Assembly: GCA_963691705.1 (NCBI GenBank)
Contig: OY829540.1
Coordinates: 4,788,001-4,852,000 of the forward strand
Source of the DNA: Viola odorata
Lineage: Eukaryota > Streptophyta > Magnoliopsida > Malpighiales > Violaceae
Direction of reading: 5' to 3'
DNA length: 64,000 bases
In this document: piece after piece, positions 48,063 through 59,571 of the stretch
Numbering within the stretch: the stretch's first letter is position 1
How the letters are laid out: every line of letters begins with the position of its first letter
Notes under the pieces: model-generated
The model's database searches: none
What the model was told of the DNA's origin: nothing
What the model saw: only the letters and a program-made list of their open reading frames with translations
Program-made: the position numbers and the translations under genes

Positions 48063-49408
48063 ATGGAAAACGAGGACCGGAAATTGGTGGCAGAAGGGTG
48101 TGGTATGGTTGGTGGCGATGGTCCTGACAGTTATTTTCAGAATTCAAATATTCAGGTACAGAAAAGAAATTCAATGCAAGTAACTGATTCCCTTGTTTTC
48201 ATAAAATTATTTGATGTATGTTATTATTGATGCAGAGAGAATGGGCGGATGTTGCAAAAGGAAAGATAACAGAAGGCATAAAAAACAAACTTGACTTGAA
48301 AAACCACCCAAATCTTCAATCCCTAAGTTTAAACCCTTTTCGTATTGCAGATTTTGGTTGCTCGGCTGGACCCAATACTTTTTTTGCAGTGGAAAACATC
48401 ATTGAAGCTGTAAACCTTAAATACCATAATGACAAGAATTCTGACGATAAATTAGAGTTCCAAGTTTTCTTCAATGATGTAACAGGAAATGATTTCAACA
48501 CCCTCTTCAAATCCATCCCTTCTTCATCCCCGACCAAATATTTTGCAGCAGGAGTCCCTGGTTCATTCTACCGTCGCCTTTTCCCCTGTTCTTCCCTGCA
48601 GATTGGTTACTCCTGCAATGCCCTGAATTGGCTCTCAAAAGTCCCTGAAGAAGTTCTGGACAGGAATTCTGCAGCTTGGAATAAAGACAGCATTTACTGC
48701 ACTGGACTTAATCCAGAAGTTGCCAAGGCATATTCAGGGCAATTTAAGAAAGATTTGGATACTTTCTTAAGTGCAAGAGCAGAAGAAATTGTCGATGGTG
48801 GATTGATGGTTATTCTGATGACTGGCGTTCCTGACGGAGTCCTTCCCTCTCGGACCGGCGCTGGTTACCTGCAGCATCTTCTGGGTTCCTGCCTTGTTGA
48901 TTTGGCTCGGTTGGTAAGTAATTATTATTGGGTTAATTTAATTGCATATTCCGTAACTTTTCTTCTATATTCCATACTTTTTTTTTTGTTACGTTTGCTT
49001 AGAAAGAACTTCGGGAGTAGTTTATAATTTCTTCTGTAGGGTGTGATCAGTGAAGAGAAAGCGAACTCCTTTAATTTGCCTGTACACTTCACTTCTCGTA
49101 AAGAATTAGAAGAGCTTATAAAGAGCAATGGATTTTTCACGATCGAGGATATGGAGCTTTTAGATAATACCATGATGCAGAGATTGCCAAGGGAGAAGCC
49201 CTCGGTCGAGTCCATTGCTGCTATGTTAAGAGTTGTTTTCGAGGGAGTCTTGAAGCAGCACCTGGGAAATGATCATGGGGAGCAAGTTGAGTTGATATTC
49301 CAACATTTCACAAAAAAACTTGCAGACAATTACTCCTCGCTTGGTGGAGTGAGCGGCCATCAAGTGATTGCCTATTTCATCCTGCTCAAGCGCAACTCTA
49401 AATATTAA
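48063..49408 (+). CDS. SABATH-family carboxyl methyltransferase
   Basis: SABATH enzymes transfer methyl from S-adenosylmethionine to carboxyl groups of small acids (salicylate, jasmonate, IAA, gibberellin, loganate, farnesoate and others) or to N in purine alkaloids. Exons 48063-48155, 48236-48913 and 49040-49408 close in phase and give 379 residues, normal for the family. The start is followed by YFQNSNIQREWADVAK, the N-terminal SAM and substrate region. The SAM motif I reads FRIADFGCSAGPNTFF (about residue 64). FFNDVTGNDFN, GVPGSFYRRLFP and YSCNALNWLSKVPEE follow as in other members. The lid region and the C-terminal FEGVLKQHLG complete the fold. The substrate cannot be assigned from sequence; a group of uncharacterised plant members and loganic acid methyltransferases look closest. 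No damage is seen. Confidence 0.94.
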
Positions 49409-49789
49409 AACTTGTGAGCGAAAATTATACCGTTTTTTACTGTGTTTTTATGTTACATATAAAATAATCAATACTATGATATTCACAGGAAAGTTCCTCC
49501 ACTCTAAATGTTATATTTATAGATATGGTTATATATATATTTTTTAGGTGAAATACATATGGTCATATTTTAGTTCAAAATCATTCTTTGTTTTTCCAGC
49601 GTTTCTCGCACATAAGAATTCAAAACTGGTTGGGAACGTGCACAACCCTTAATTAGTTTGAATATCAAAATAATTCATAATCGCAAGGGCTTGGTCATAT
49701 GGTTTTGTGCTTGAACCATTATTATCCATAATGTACCATACCAGCAGTACATTTCGTCATAGTGTTGTTTTGTAGGTGTCGATTTTTTT

Positions 49790-51050
49790 AAAAATAAGTG
49801 AAAAAGATAAAGTGACACCTAATATTTACTAGAACAGACAGTTTAGTCACCCACTTTTGTGATTGATCGATTTGGCACTCAATATTTATCTGTTAGATAA
49901 ATTTGTCGTCTATGTTTTTACCGTTAGAGAATATTGCCACCATGCCACTAAATTTTGACTAATAATGTTAAATAATTGACATGTAGCTGTTATATAATGA
50001 TGTGACATTTATTATTAATTTTTATTGAATGACATGTCACGTTAGCATTTTAAAAAATAAAAAAAAGGGGAAAAATCTTAAGAACTTAAAAACTTCTAGG
50101 AAAAAAAAGTTGAGAAAAAATAAAAATAAGAAAAAACATACATTTAAAAAAAATTAAAAAATTCAGAAAATATGAAAAGTAAAGGCAAAAAATTAGATTG
50201 TAAGAAAATATAGGAAATTCAAACCAATAAAATTTTTATATAAAAAATTGGACAAAGTCCCTAACCTTTTCCTCTTCAATCCCTTCAACAAACTCACTAT
50301 CCTAAAAGAGAAACTAAAAAATGAGAGGTGTGGAGTGTTGAAGTTAGCATCCCTAGCCTCTATAGGAGGTGAGTTTTTTATTTTTTTCTTATGTTTTTAT
50401 ATTTTTAAATAATTTTTTATAATTTTTTTTGAACTTTTAAAATAAAATATTTTCCTTTTTTCAATTTTCTAAATCAAACAAGAAGTAGACTTTATGGCTT
50501 GGCCTATGTTTTTTCAATAATTTCAACAAAATTTTAGATTTTTTTTTGTTTAAATTCTATTAAAAAATATCATTATTTAAAATTACATTATTTTTCTAGA
50601 TCTTACTATTATTTTCATATTTTTGAACTATGTTCCTATTTTTAATTTTTTTCTATCAGTTTTCTCACTTTGTCCAATTTGTTTTTTAAAAAATCCTATT
50701 CGTTTGAATTTCCTATATATTTTTATATTCTCATTTTTTCCTCTTTTTATTTTTTCATATTTTCTAGATTTTTTATTTATTTTTAAAAAATGTATGTTTT
50801 TCCGGATTTTTTAAAAAGTGTTTTAGATTTTTTCCCCCAATTTTTTTTAAAATGTTGACGTGTCAATTATTTAATACCGTTAGTTAAAATTGAATGGTAG
50901 AGTGATAATATTACCAAATGATAAAAATATGGATGGAAAATTCGTCTAACAAATAAATTTTGAGTGCCAAATCAGTCGATTATAAAAATGGGTAGCTAAA
51001 TTGTTTGTTCTAGTAAATATTGTTTGCAAATTTGTTTTTCCTTAAAAATA
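49790..51050. mobile_element. Long-arm foldback MITE (near-palindrome, 1.26 kb)
   Basis: The left segment with AATATTTACTAGAAC (49821) and TTTGGCACTCAATATTTAT is mirrored by the right segment with AAATTTTGAGTGCCAAA and GTTCTAGTAAATATT (51007). Complementarity continues inward through the AATTATTTAA and GGAAATTCAAAC phrases to a short centre at about 50280-50380. No coding frame and no clear target duplication. Long arms like these occur in Mutator-like foldbacks, but the superfamily is not established. Confidence 0.75.
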
Positions 51051-51890
51051 ATATAAAAAATCAAAAAACAAAACAATTCGCAGTAGCGGTACATAAAGTC
51101 GTCTCCGGATGAACTAAAACCAGCCAGCGGTGAGGAATTGAACTAAAAAAAATTAAAGGAAGATGATTGATTGTGGATTAACTAATGAGCGATTTAATTA
51201 AATGGTAATTAACACCATCACCCTGAACTATTATTGTCTAAACAAAAATTACTCTCCCCTTGTTTTATTAGGTGTCGTTTTTTTACTTTTTTCAGTAATA
51301 GTTGTTAATTATTATTTGTTATAGTTTTAATTCTTGTCATAAATAAAATGTTAATTATTTATTTTAAAAAATAAAAATCTATATAGATACTAAAAAATAT
51401 TAATTATAATGATTGAAATAATTTGTATTTTTTATAATTATTTTATATACCAATCATAATTTTAACAGCAGTTTTTATCAAATATCATAAATAATTTTCG
51501 ATACAGAATACTTTTTCCCACGATACTTTTCTAACCAGAACCTCAATACTAAAGGGAATTTATAACATGCATAAATCAACACGACAACCGCGAAGCGACG
51601 TTTCTCAACAATTTTTTAAACAGACTTCATAAATATATTGAGAGAGTCGAGACGAGACGAGACGAGACCTTGTCCAAAATATCGCCGATTTCAGTGTGAT
51701 TAATTTATACGAATGGGGAAATAATGAGAAGCCTTATCTTAAAGCCGTTACTGGTTTTTCAACTGCATCTGTTCATTTTTCGTTATATTAAAAAATAAAA
51801 AATAAAAAATCCGATTGATGATTACTCGATCTGTTTTTGAATTGTGATCATCACCCAGTTGTTCGGGCTTGTTTGATCGTTAATGGTAAA
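51051..51890. other. Intergenic, upstream of the SS5-like gene
   Basis: AT-rich DNA. A GACGA tandem run lies near 51650-51666. No gene; the 3' part should be the promoter and leader of the next gene. Confidence 0.35.
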
Positions 51891-54800
51891 ATGGGGGCTG
51901 TGATCAACGCCACATTCCTTTCACTTCCTCGTTTCGCTTCACTCAACGCCTCCAACCACAAACCCCTTAAACCTCCATCACTTCGTTGCTTCAGGTAAAG
52001 AAAAGAGAAGAAAATAATTGTTTCTTTGTTTCCTTTTTTCCTTTTGTTTAGCTGCTTTTCTTTCTTGCCAGAAAGAATGGAGACGCTAACGGCATCTGTA
52101 GAGCTTCTCATTCGCCATTGAAGTAAGTGCGTCTTAACTTTGATTAATTGTGTCGTGTTCAACAATTTCTGAGGTTTAAGGTGTATAATTATTTGATTTG
52201 TACTTTTAGGGAAGAAGAAGAAGAAGAAGAAGAAGCGGGTATAGTATCTCAGGTATGTTATTCTATTTAATTTGTTGCTCAACTCTTTCAAATTGTTACT
52301 ATTTTCATTTTATTGGAGGCAACTGATTACAGTTTTTTTTCTCTTTTAGCCGCCTGATTTTGAAGCAGAAGTGAGAAATAATGATATATGGAAGTTGTTC
52401 AAAGAAGCTCAGCAGAGTGAGTTTTATTAATGTACTAATAATTTACTGAATCTGTTTGCATCAATTATGGGTGCTCATTTTTCTCGCCGTGATATTCTTT
52501 TTTTCCCCAGATATTCTGCATTTGAATAAGCAACGTGTTCTGGCTGTTAAGGAATTCAATAAAGCAAGTGGGGAGAAGAGGTTGTTGCTTGATAGAATAG
52601 AGAAGTTGGAGAAGGAAAAACAATCTGGTGTGGGAAAAGGTGATTGATATTACCTGGTGGATAATTTACGTTACATTGTTTACAAGATGAAGTATGATTG
52701 TTGTTTTATTTGGTTGTTCTTTTTGCCTGTTGTATGTGATCATGAGATGTATCGTTGGCGTTGGGATTATAATTCTTTGTTGAACTTGAAACCAAAATTG
52801 ACATAATTGATTGCTGAAGTTTTTGAAAAGAATGCATATAAACTGTGATGAAGAAATGAAAATTGTGTTTTCAGGAACTTCTGGAATATAATCAGTCCTT
52901 GCTTTTTGTGGAAGCGTGTGGCTGTATAAATCGTTTTCAATTTTGGTATATAAACTTGAACATTTTACCTAGAGTCTAACGCAGCATTAACATGAAGCAA
53001 TTTTCTTTATTGGGTGTCTTCTAAACTAGATAAGCAATCATTGTGCTGGGAATTGCTGCTGCGGATAGATTCAATGGTTCTCAGTGGCATGATAAACTCT
53101 GCTGAGGCATCAGGTTTGAAGAAGGCAGTCGTGGGTTACAAATTTAGTGTAGCTGATACTTTCCTAGACTTCATTGGGAAAAGTGATGCTGAGCTCTTGG
53201 CACAACTCCGTGTCTTCTCTGATGAAAGAAAAAAGTAAAGTTCTTAATGGCAGTTTGAGCTGATTTCTCTCTTCTTTTGTCTTAAAATCTAAGAAAGGAA
53301 TGTTACTGTTTTTTGCCCCTCAATTGCCTCATGTTTATCTACCTAGAAATCATGCTCATTATCATCTAAATGCAGGAATGGCTTTCACATTGTTCACATC
53401 TGTACTGAAATGGAACCGTTGGTAGTTGTTGGATCCTTGGCATCGTACGTGACAGGCCTATCACATGCACTACAGAAAAAGGGCCACTTGGTGGAGGTTA
53501 TTTTACCAAAGTATATGCTGCGTCTTCAAGTTTGCGGAGAACTTCATCTATTGTTCATATTAAGAATCCAAAATTAGTTGTTCATCTTCCTAAAGGAGTC
53601 TATTTTGTAAACAGGTATGCAGGCCTGGACCTTACTGAAATTCAAAGCCTGCGAGAAATTAAAGTTGAGTCTTATTCATATTTTAATGGTCAATTACATG
53701 GAAACAAAATTTGGACTGGGTGAGTTAAGTTCTTTTTCTGACACAGCAAGTCTATACCACCTTCTTCTTCACAATTGGCTTCTCTTATAGTTGTTATATA
53801 CTAAAATGTTGACTAGTTATGATATTGAACTTAGATTGTAGGCATTATTGGTGTTTTTACATTTCTATTATTTTTGTTTGTTGTCCAGGGTAGTCCATGG
53901 CATTGGAGTTAATCTTATAGAACCACTGTACTACTCATCATTTTTCAACCGTGAAAAGGTTTACGGCTATTCAGATGACTTTGAACGGTTAGTAGAATCA
54001 TTTTATAACTTTATGTTAGGCACTCTCTAAGTTGAAAACTCCAGCACACTTTTCAATTTTCGAAAATGATAGGATCAAAGGAGAACTCGTACTGTGCTTG
54101 TTGATGTAGATGACCATAAAGAGAGGTCCTTTTCTTTGTAATTTACAGACAACTGGATTGGACCTTTTTGTTTATTGCAGGGTTGTTAAAGATTGTGATC
54201 AGGAGGCAGCATAAAACAAATTGTTGGGGATAATTTTCAAATAATTTGTTGTCCAGGGTTGTTATATATATCAGTAAGATTCTCAGGAAGACACTAAATG
54301 ATTGACTTCTGTATTGCGATGAGAAAACCAAGCTTTTATTGCAGATAACTAGTTAAGCATGGAATATAGTAATGGGAAAATGGACCTTCGACATCTTACT
54401 TTCTAGATGCTGGATGTGTGACTTTTGTCTTATCTGATTTTACTTGTTCCCTGGACTAGAATAATACTTTAAAAAGTAATTTTATTTTGCCAATTCTTTC
54501 AACTTATTTTCTTCTAACTTATGTTACTATTTGTGCATTTGTTTTGTATGCATGTGTGTGTATTTATGTAATTTCTTTTATTCTGTCAGGTTTACCTATT
54601 TTTCTCGTGCTTCATTGGATTTTATAGCAAAATCTGGAAAGCAGCCTGATGTGATACACATACACAACTGGCAGACTGCTATTGTTGGACCACTGTTTTG
54701 GGATATTTTTGCTAAACAGGTGCATTTTGTACTGCTTTTTCATTCCACTTGAATGGACTATTTGATTTGATGTGTCTCAGTTGACCACTCTTAATCCCTG

Positions 54801-57800
54801 TATCCCTCTCCCACTCTCTGTATGGCGCATGACTTAGTATCCATGCTGTATTGATAAAGCTCCAAAGGAATCTGAGTCATATGGATAATTAGGGTGGCCA
54901 ATTATGATGAATCATCATGAAACTTGGAATGTGACTGAGGGAAAGGTGAGCTGCAGCTGCAGTCAAAGACATTATGTGCATTATACCTTTGTTGAAGACC
55001 AAGGGTTTTAGCTCATATAGGAGTTTAACAATGAGATGGACAATGAGGATTTGGATCTTGCAACATAATGCAGGGCTTCAATCAATAAGTGGATTTCCTT
55101 GCTAGTGGACCACATTATTTTCGTATCACTTTGAACAGAACAACATGCCACTCTTCTTTCTTTATTTTATTTTGTTTAAAATTGCTTATGGTAACTGAGT
55201 TGAAGGAAAATCAACATGGTGTACTTGCCTCATGCACAGGGACTTGGACAGACCAGAATTTTGTTGACATGTCACACCTTTGATTCACAGGTAGTTCAAA
55301 GTCTATTATGTTCTGGACACAGTTTAGCCTAACTGCATTTTGATCCAAACACAGTATAATGCTCTATCCTATGGTATTTTAGTGCCTTGTGGAACCTGAT
55401 AAGCTAGCTCTTTGTGGACTTGACCCCACCAGACTTCATCGTCTTGATCGTCTTCAAGATAGTTCCGAGATGCATCTTGTCAATGTTTTGAAGGTAAGAC
55501 ATCTTATCTGTCATTCATTCCTCATAATGCAATCTCTCTCCTTTTAGCTTCTCCTTTTGGGTCTCTGTCTTAGTGTATGCGAGCTGATGGTCTTAGTGTA
55601 TGCGAGCTGATGTTTGGAATCCATAATTAGTGTAATGGTGTGCATTGCTTACTTAGACAGCCTTGGTTTGGATGAAATAGGTCTTTTATTAGATTCTGTA
55701 ATTAGGTTGAAATTGATACCCAATGCTTCGAGAGCAAAGAAACAACTTTAGTTGATTCCTCCATTTTTTGGTTTTAGCTTTCACTTGTTCATCTTTCAAG
55801 CTCCCCTAGAGTGATACTTTCCTGATATGTTTGTTGGAAACCATCTATTCATGAAAGTCAGGTTACAATAGTTAACGGCTATATCTCTAAATGCACAACA
55901 AAATGAGCGCTCTTATTTTCACCTTATCTTTTGCGCTCTTTGACTTTTGCTTGCATCCTCTATATTGAGATGTCCACTTTAAAATAATTCTAATCTATTA
56001 TTATAGACAACCCTAATTTGTTTTGCCATCAGCCATCACTTTAGTAGTTAATTGCTACAAATTCACAGGGTGGAGTTGTGTACTCTAATAGGGTTGTGAT
56101 AATGTCATCGATGCACACGAAAGGCAGGATTATTCACAGTCTGAGTCATGGATTGGAACCTACCTTATCCATTCACAAGTAAGTTGTACGGGATTCCTGC
56201 TTTATTGTCCCATGTGTTTCTTACCCTCTTTTATGGAAACCAAAATGAAACAAAAATATCTAACTAGAAGTAGGTTGGTTTCTCTTCATGGTACCTCAGT
56301 GGATGTAGTTTTGGGGCACGTTCCTAGTCACAGCTCATAAATGTTTTGGATTAGAAATGATCTGGCCTGCTGTTGGTTGCAGGGACAAGTTGCTTCTTAG
56401 CCCTTATGGATTTGACAAAGCCTGCTGGGATCCTTCTAGGGATAAATTTCTCCCAGAAAATTATACCGCAGAGGACATGAAGGGAAAATCTGTTTGTAAA
56501 GTTGCATTACAGCGGCAGCTGAGATTATCTGAAAATTTATCCATTGTTCTTGTAAGTGTTGTATATATGACTATGACATTACAAACTTCTGATATTATTT
56601 ACAGCTTAGTGATATTGAACTTAAAAAATGAGTCTCTCAGGTAGGTTGCATCTTCTCAGAACTAGCAGAGCTTGATCTGGAAAACCTGAAGGAAGCTGTA
56701 TCGATTGCTAGCAGAAAGGGTGCACAGGTACTTTCTGCTTCTAGAATCATTTCTGTTCACTAAATGCAAGCCTTATGCTAACATTTTGAGCTACTCGACC
56801 CTTGCTGTTCTGATCTTCAGAAAGTATTAAGAATGCTTAGGGATACATGTGGTTCGTACCAAAAAAGTGAGGGAGCAGTGAGAACATTAATCTGCTTTAT
56901 TAAAGTTTTGCAGCAAGTTTATTTTTATTTTCAAAGTTGCAGAGTCTTCTGGATGAATATGATTTCTGTAGTGATTCCCTGCAGGTTATCTTCATGGAAA
57001 GCAAAGTGTCAAGCATCCCTGGGCTGCTGGAATCTCTCCAGAAAGACCTCCAGGTACCATAGATACTGATTTTCCAATGTTTTGTTTTCGCTTTTATTTT
57101 TTATATTTTTTGCGGAGCAATCAGACTCCGTTAAGGAAACAGAACCCAGTTATAATTCACTTGCATGGTTACACTTGGGAGTGTCTTGAGGGATCGTTGT
57201 AATATATTACGCTTGCCTCATTAGAGGTATAGACACGTTCAGCCTGAATGAAAACTGTAGTCATATGTTAAATAGCAAATTGCTTCAGTCTGCTTGCTTT
57301 ATTCTTGCGTGCAATGATACTCCTCCCATTTTATGCTGAGCTCTATTCTTGTGTTTCTGGTTATGGTGCTCTTCTGTGTCCATAGGGTGGAAGCGTGAGA
57401 CTCATAAACAAATATGATGAAGCATTATCACATCTGATTTTGGGGGGATCAGACATTATCTTGTGCAAATCATTTCATGAACCTTTGCTCAATGTGCCGG
57501 TAAGTTGCCAATCTACTGACTTTTGTTTACTCTTTGTGCTAATGGTTATTTCAATGTATTTGGATGGTTACGGGTGAAGCCATCACCGATAGTAAACAAA
57601 TATTTTTGAAAACCCTAAAGAGACCCACCTTTTGCTCACTCATGCAAGTGAACAGGAAAGCACTTGCTGTTGTCTATGAAGCATCTAAATAAATACATGC
57701 AAAAAGTGGTTCAAAACCAATGCTACTTCTTGGATTGGCCAGCTCATCTTTTGTTTTTGGGCTTTCCAGCTCTAAGTTGCCATTTTTCTCTAAAAAAGTC

Positions 57801-58560
57801 TGCAATATACTCCCTTTTTCCTCTCACTCCCAATTGTGTTCTTCCATTGATCTATTTCTTCTGTTGGAGTTGGTGCTCCTAACTTGTATAATGAAGCTAT
57901 CTCTTACCCTTAGATGCAACCATTGTTCTATGATTAGTTGTTTTGATTGAAATTTCACCATCATTGAACCTATACCACCACTGAATTCTCTGCCTTTGCC
58001 CTAATTCGATTTCCCTATAAACATGTGTTCGCATGTCTTTGGTAAAAGATGCTTCTCTTAGTAAATTGATTGTCAATGGTGTGCAAAATGTAGCTCAAAG
58101 CTTTGAAATATGGAGCGGTGCCAATTTCAGTGACATCGAATGAGAATGTATTCGGGTAAAACGCAGAATTCCCATTAGTATTATGGTTATTCTCTTCAAC
58201 TCTCAATCAAAAGCAGTCACTCATGTCATTCTGTTTAATGTCTCCAAGTAGACACTTTGCTGATCACGACCAGGAGACTTCTACATCATTTTCACAATTT
58301 ATCAGCTCAAGTTTTGGAAATATTTCCCTGAGCGAGGCCCTTGATGAAATTGTGAGTATTTTTTCTCAGGTTATGGCACAAACCTTTCTTTTTACGTTTG
58401 AGCAATATTCTTTTTCCTGATAATATTTCCTAATCGGCAGAGGAGCCATCCATTAAGATGGAAGCAGAAGATTGAAGATGCCATGAGAAAGGACTTCTCC
58501 TGGGATGGGGAGTGCTCTGACATTCATGTTTCAACCTACACAGCTATTAAGGATTTATGA
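51891..58560 (+). CDS. SS5: Starch synthase 5-like protein (probable pseudoenzyme)
   Basis: SS5 is a plastid glycosyltransferase-like protein (GT5 family) that promotes starch granule initiation in Arabidopsis without catalysis. Twenty exons start at 51891, 52072, 52210, 52350, 52511, 53030, 53376, 53615, 53889, 54590, 55240, 55383, 56069, 56383, 56641, 56985, 57386, 58094, 58252 and 58441. All phases close and give 686 residues. A Ser-rich N-terminus looks like a transit peptide. An eight-Glu run precedes a coiled-coil segment (residues 89-125). The GT5 lobe starts at FHIVHICTEMEPLVVVGSL; other lobe features are YFNGQLHGNKIW, DVIHIHNWQTA, LLTCHTFDSQ and LLLSPYGFD. The GT1 lobe holds LVGCIFSE and LKYGAVPISVTSNENVFG. 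The ADP-glucose motif KxGGL is VVGSL (217-221) in the first lobe, and the second-lobe KTGGL is replaced near residues 605-611. Confidence 0.9.
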
Positions 58561-59571
58561 ACCAGATCCGACTTCATAACCACCGGTGTTTTTGTACATT
58601 TATCGGTAACTAATTTCAGCTATAGTGAGTTTGAAGGTACTGATACGCTTAGTGAATAAGAGAGCTCGATAATCACTCGTAAAGGTTCAGTTTACTGTAG
58701 CAAGTAGCCAGTAGCCAGTAGCCAGTAGCCAGTAGCCAGTAGCCATAACATGACCACTTATTATTGACCACAGTTCACTCTCACTGTTAAAGTTCCAAAA
58801 TTATGACTTTTGTTTAAAGGAATTAGGATGTAAATCATGTAATGTAATGCTTAGAGGCGTGAGAGTACTTTGTAAACATCAAAGATGAAAGTATCGACGA
58901 ATCGCAGGCAATTTGGGTTACGGTGTTTCTGGTGATGTCGAATGTTGTACTGGTGAGGATCTTGTTCTTGTTGCCTGAACATCAAAGAAAGAAGATTGAT
59001 TATGATTTGTTTACTTTTTTGGGTATATTATAACAAATTACGAACCAGTAATTTTGGGTAAAAAGCTTTTCGCTCGCTCCGTTTTAGGAGTAAGGGTTTG
59101 AGAAGGAAGGGAATGGAAAGGTAGAGAGTAAGGAATTGTTTGCTTCTCCTCAAAAGAGTTAAATATAATTTGACCAAAATTTCAAAACTATCCAGCAGTA
59201 GATTGTAAGAAAATGTTTTGGGAAGAAAAGAAAAAAGGCTTATAACATCATTACTCTTTTCTTATTTTCTTTTACTCGTCTTTATAATAGAAGAAGTTAA
59301 AAATGGAGCGGGGGATGTAAAAGGAAAATCTAAAGAAAATGTGTTAAAAAAAATGTACTGGTAGTCTCGCAGTAACATTTGAGAAAAAAGAAAAAGAAAA
59401 AGACAAGATATTAATAGGGTGAAAAATCAAAATGCCGTTCAGCACCGAAGCAGCAATAAAATAAAATTAAAGGATTAAATTAAATTTGAATCTTAAATTC
59501 ATGGACTCATCATCTTACTTAAAAATCTGAAGATCACCGCCACCTCCTCCTCCTCCCCTACGGCAACTTAA
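58561..59571. other. SS5 3' flank and intergenic region
   Basis: Contains the SS5 3' UTR with a short tandem repeat, and the upstream region of the spinster-like gene. No other gene is seen. Confidence 0.4.
58703..58744 (+). repeat. Six-copy 7-bp tandem repeat (AGTAGCC)n
   Basis: Six perfect copies of AGTAGCC about 140 bases past the SS5-like stop codon, probably within its 3' UTR. A likely length-variable minisatellite. Confidence 0.97.
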
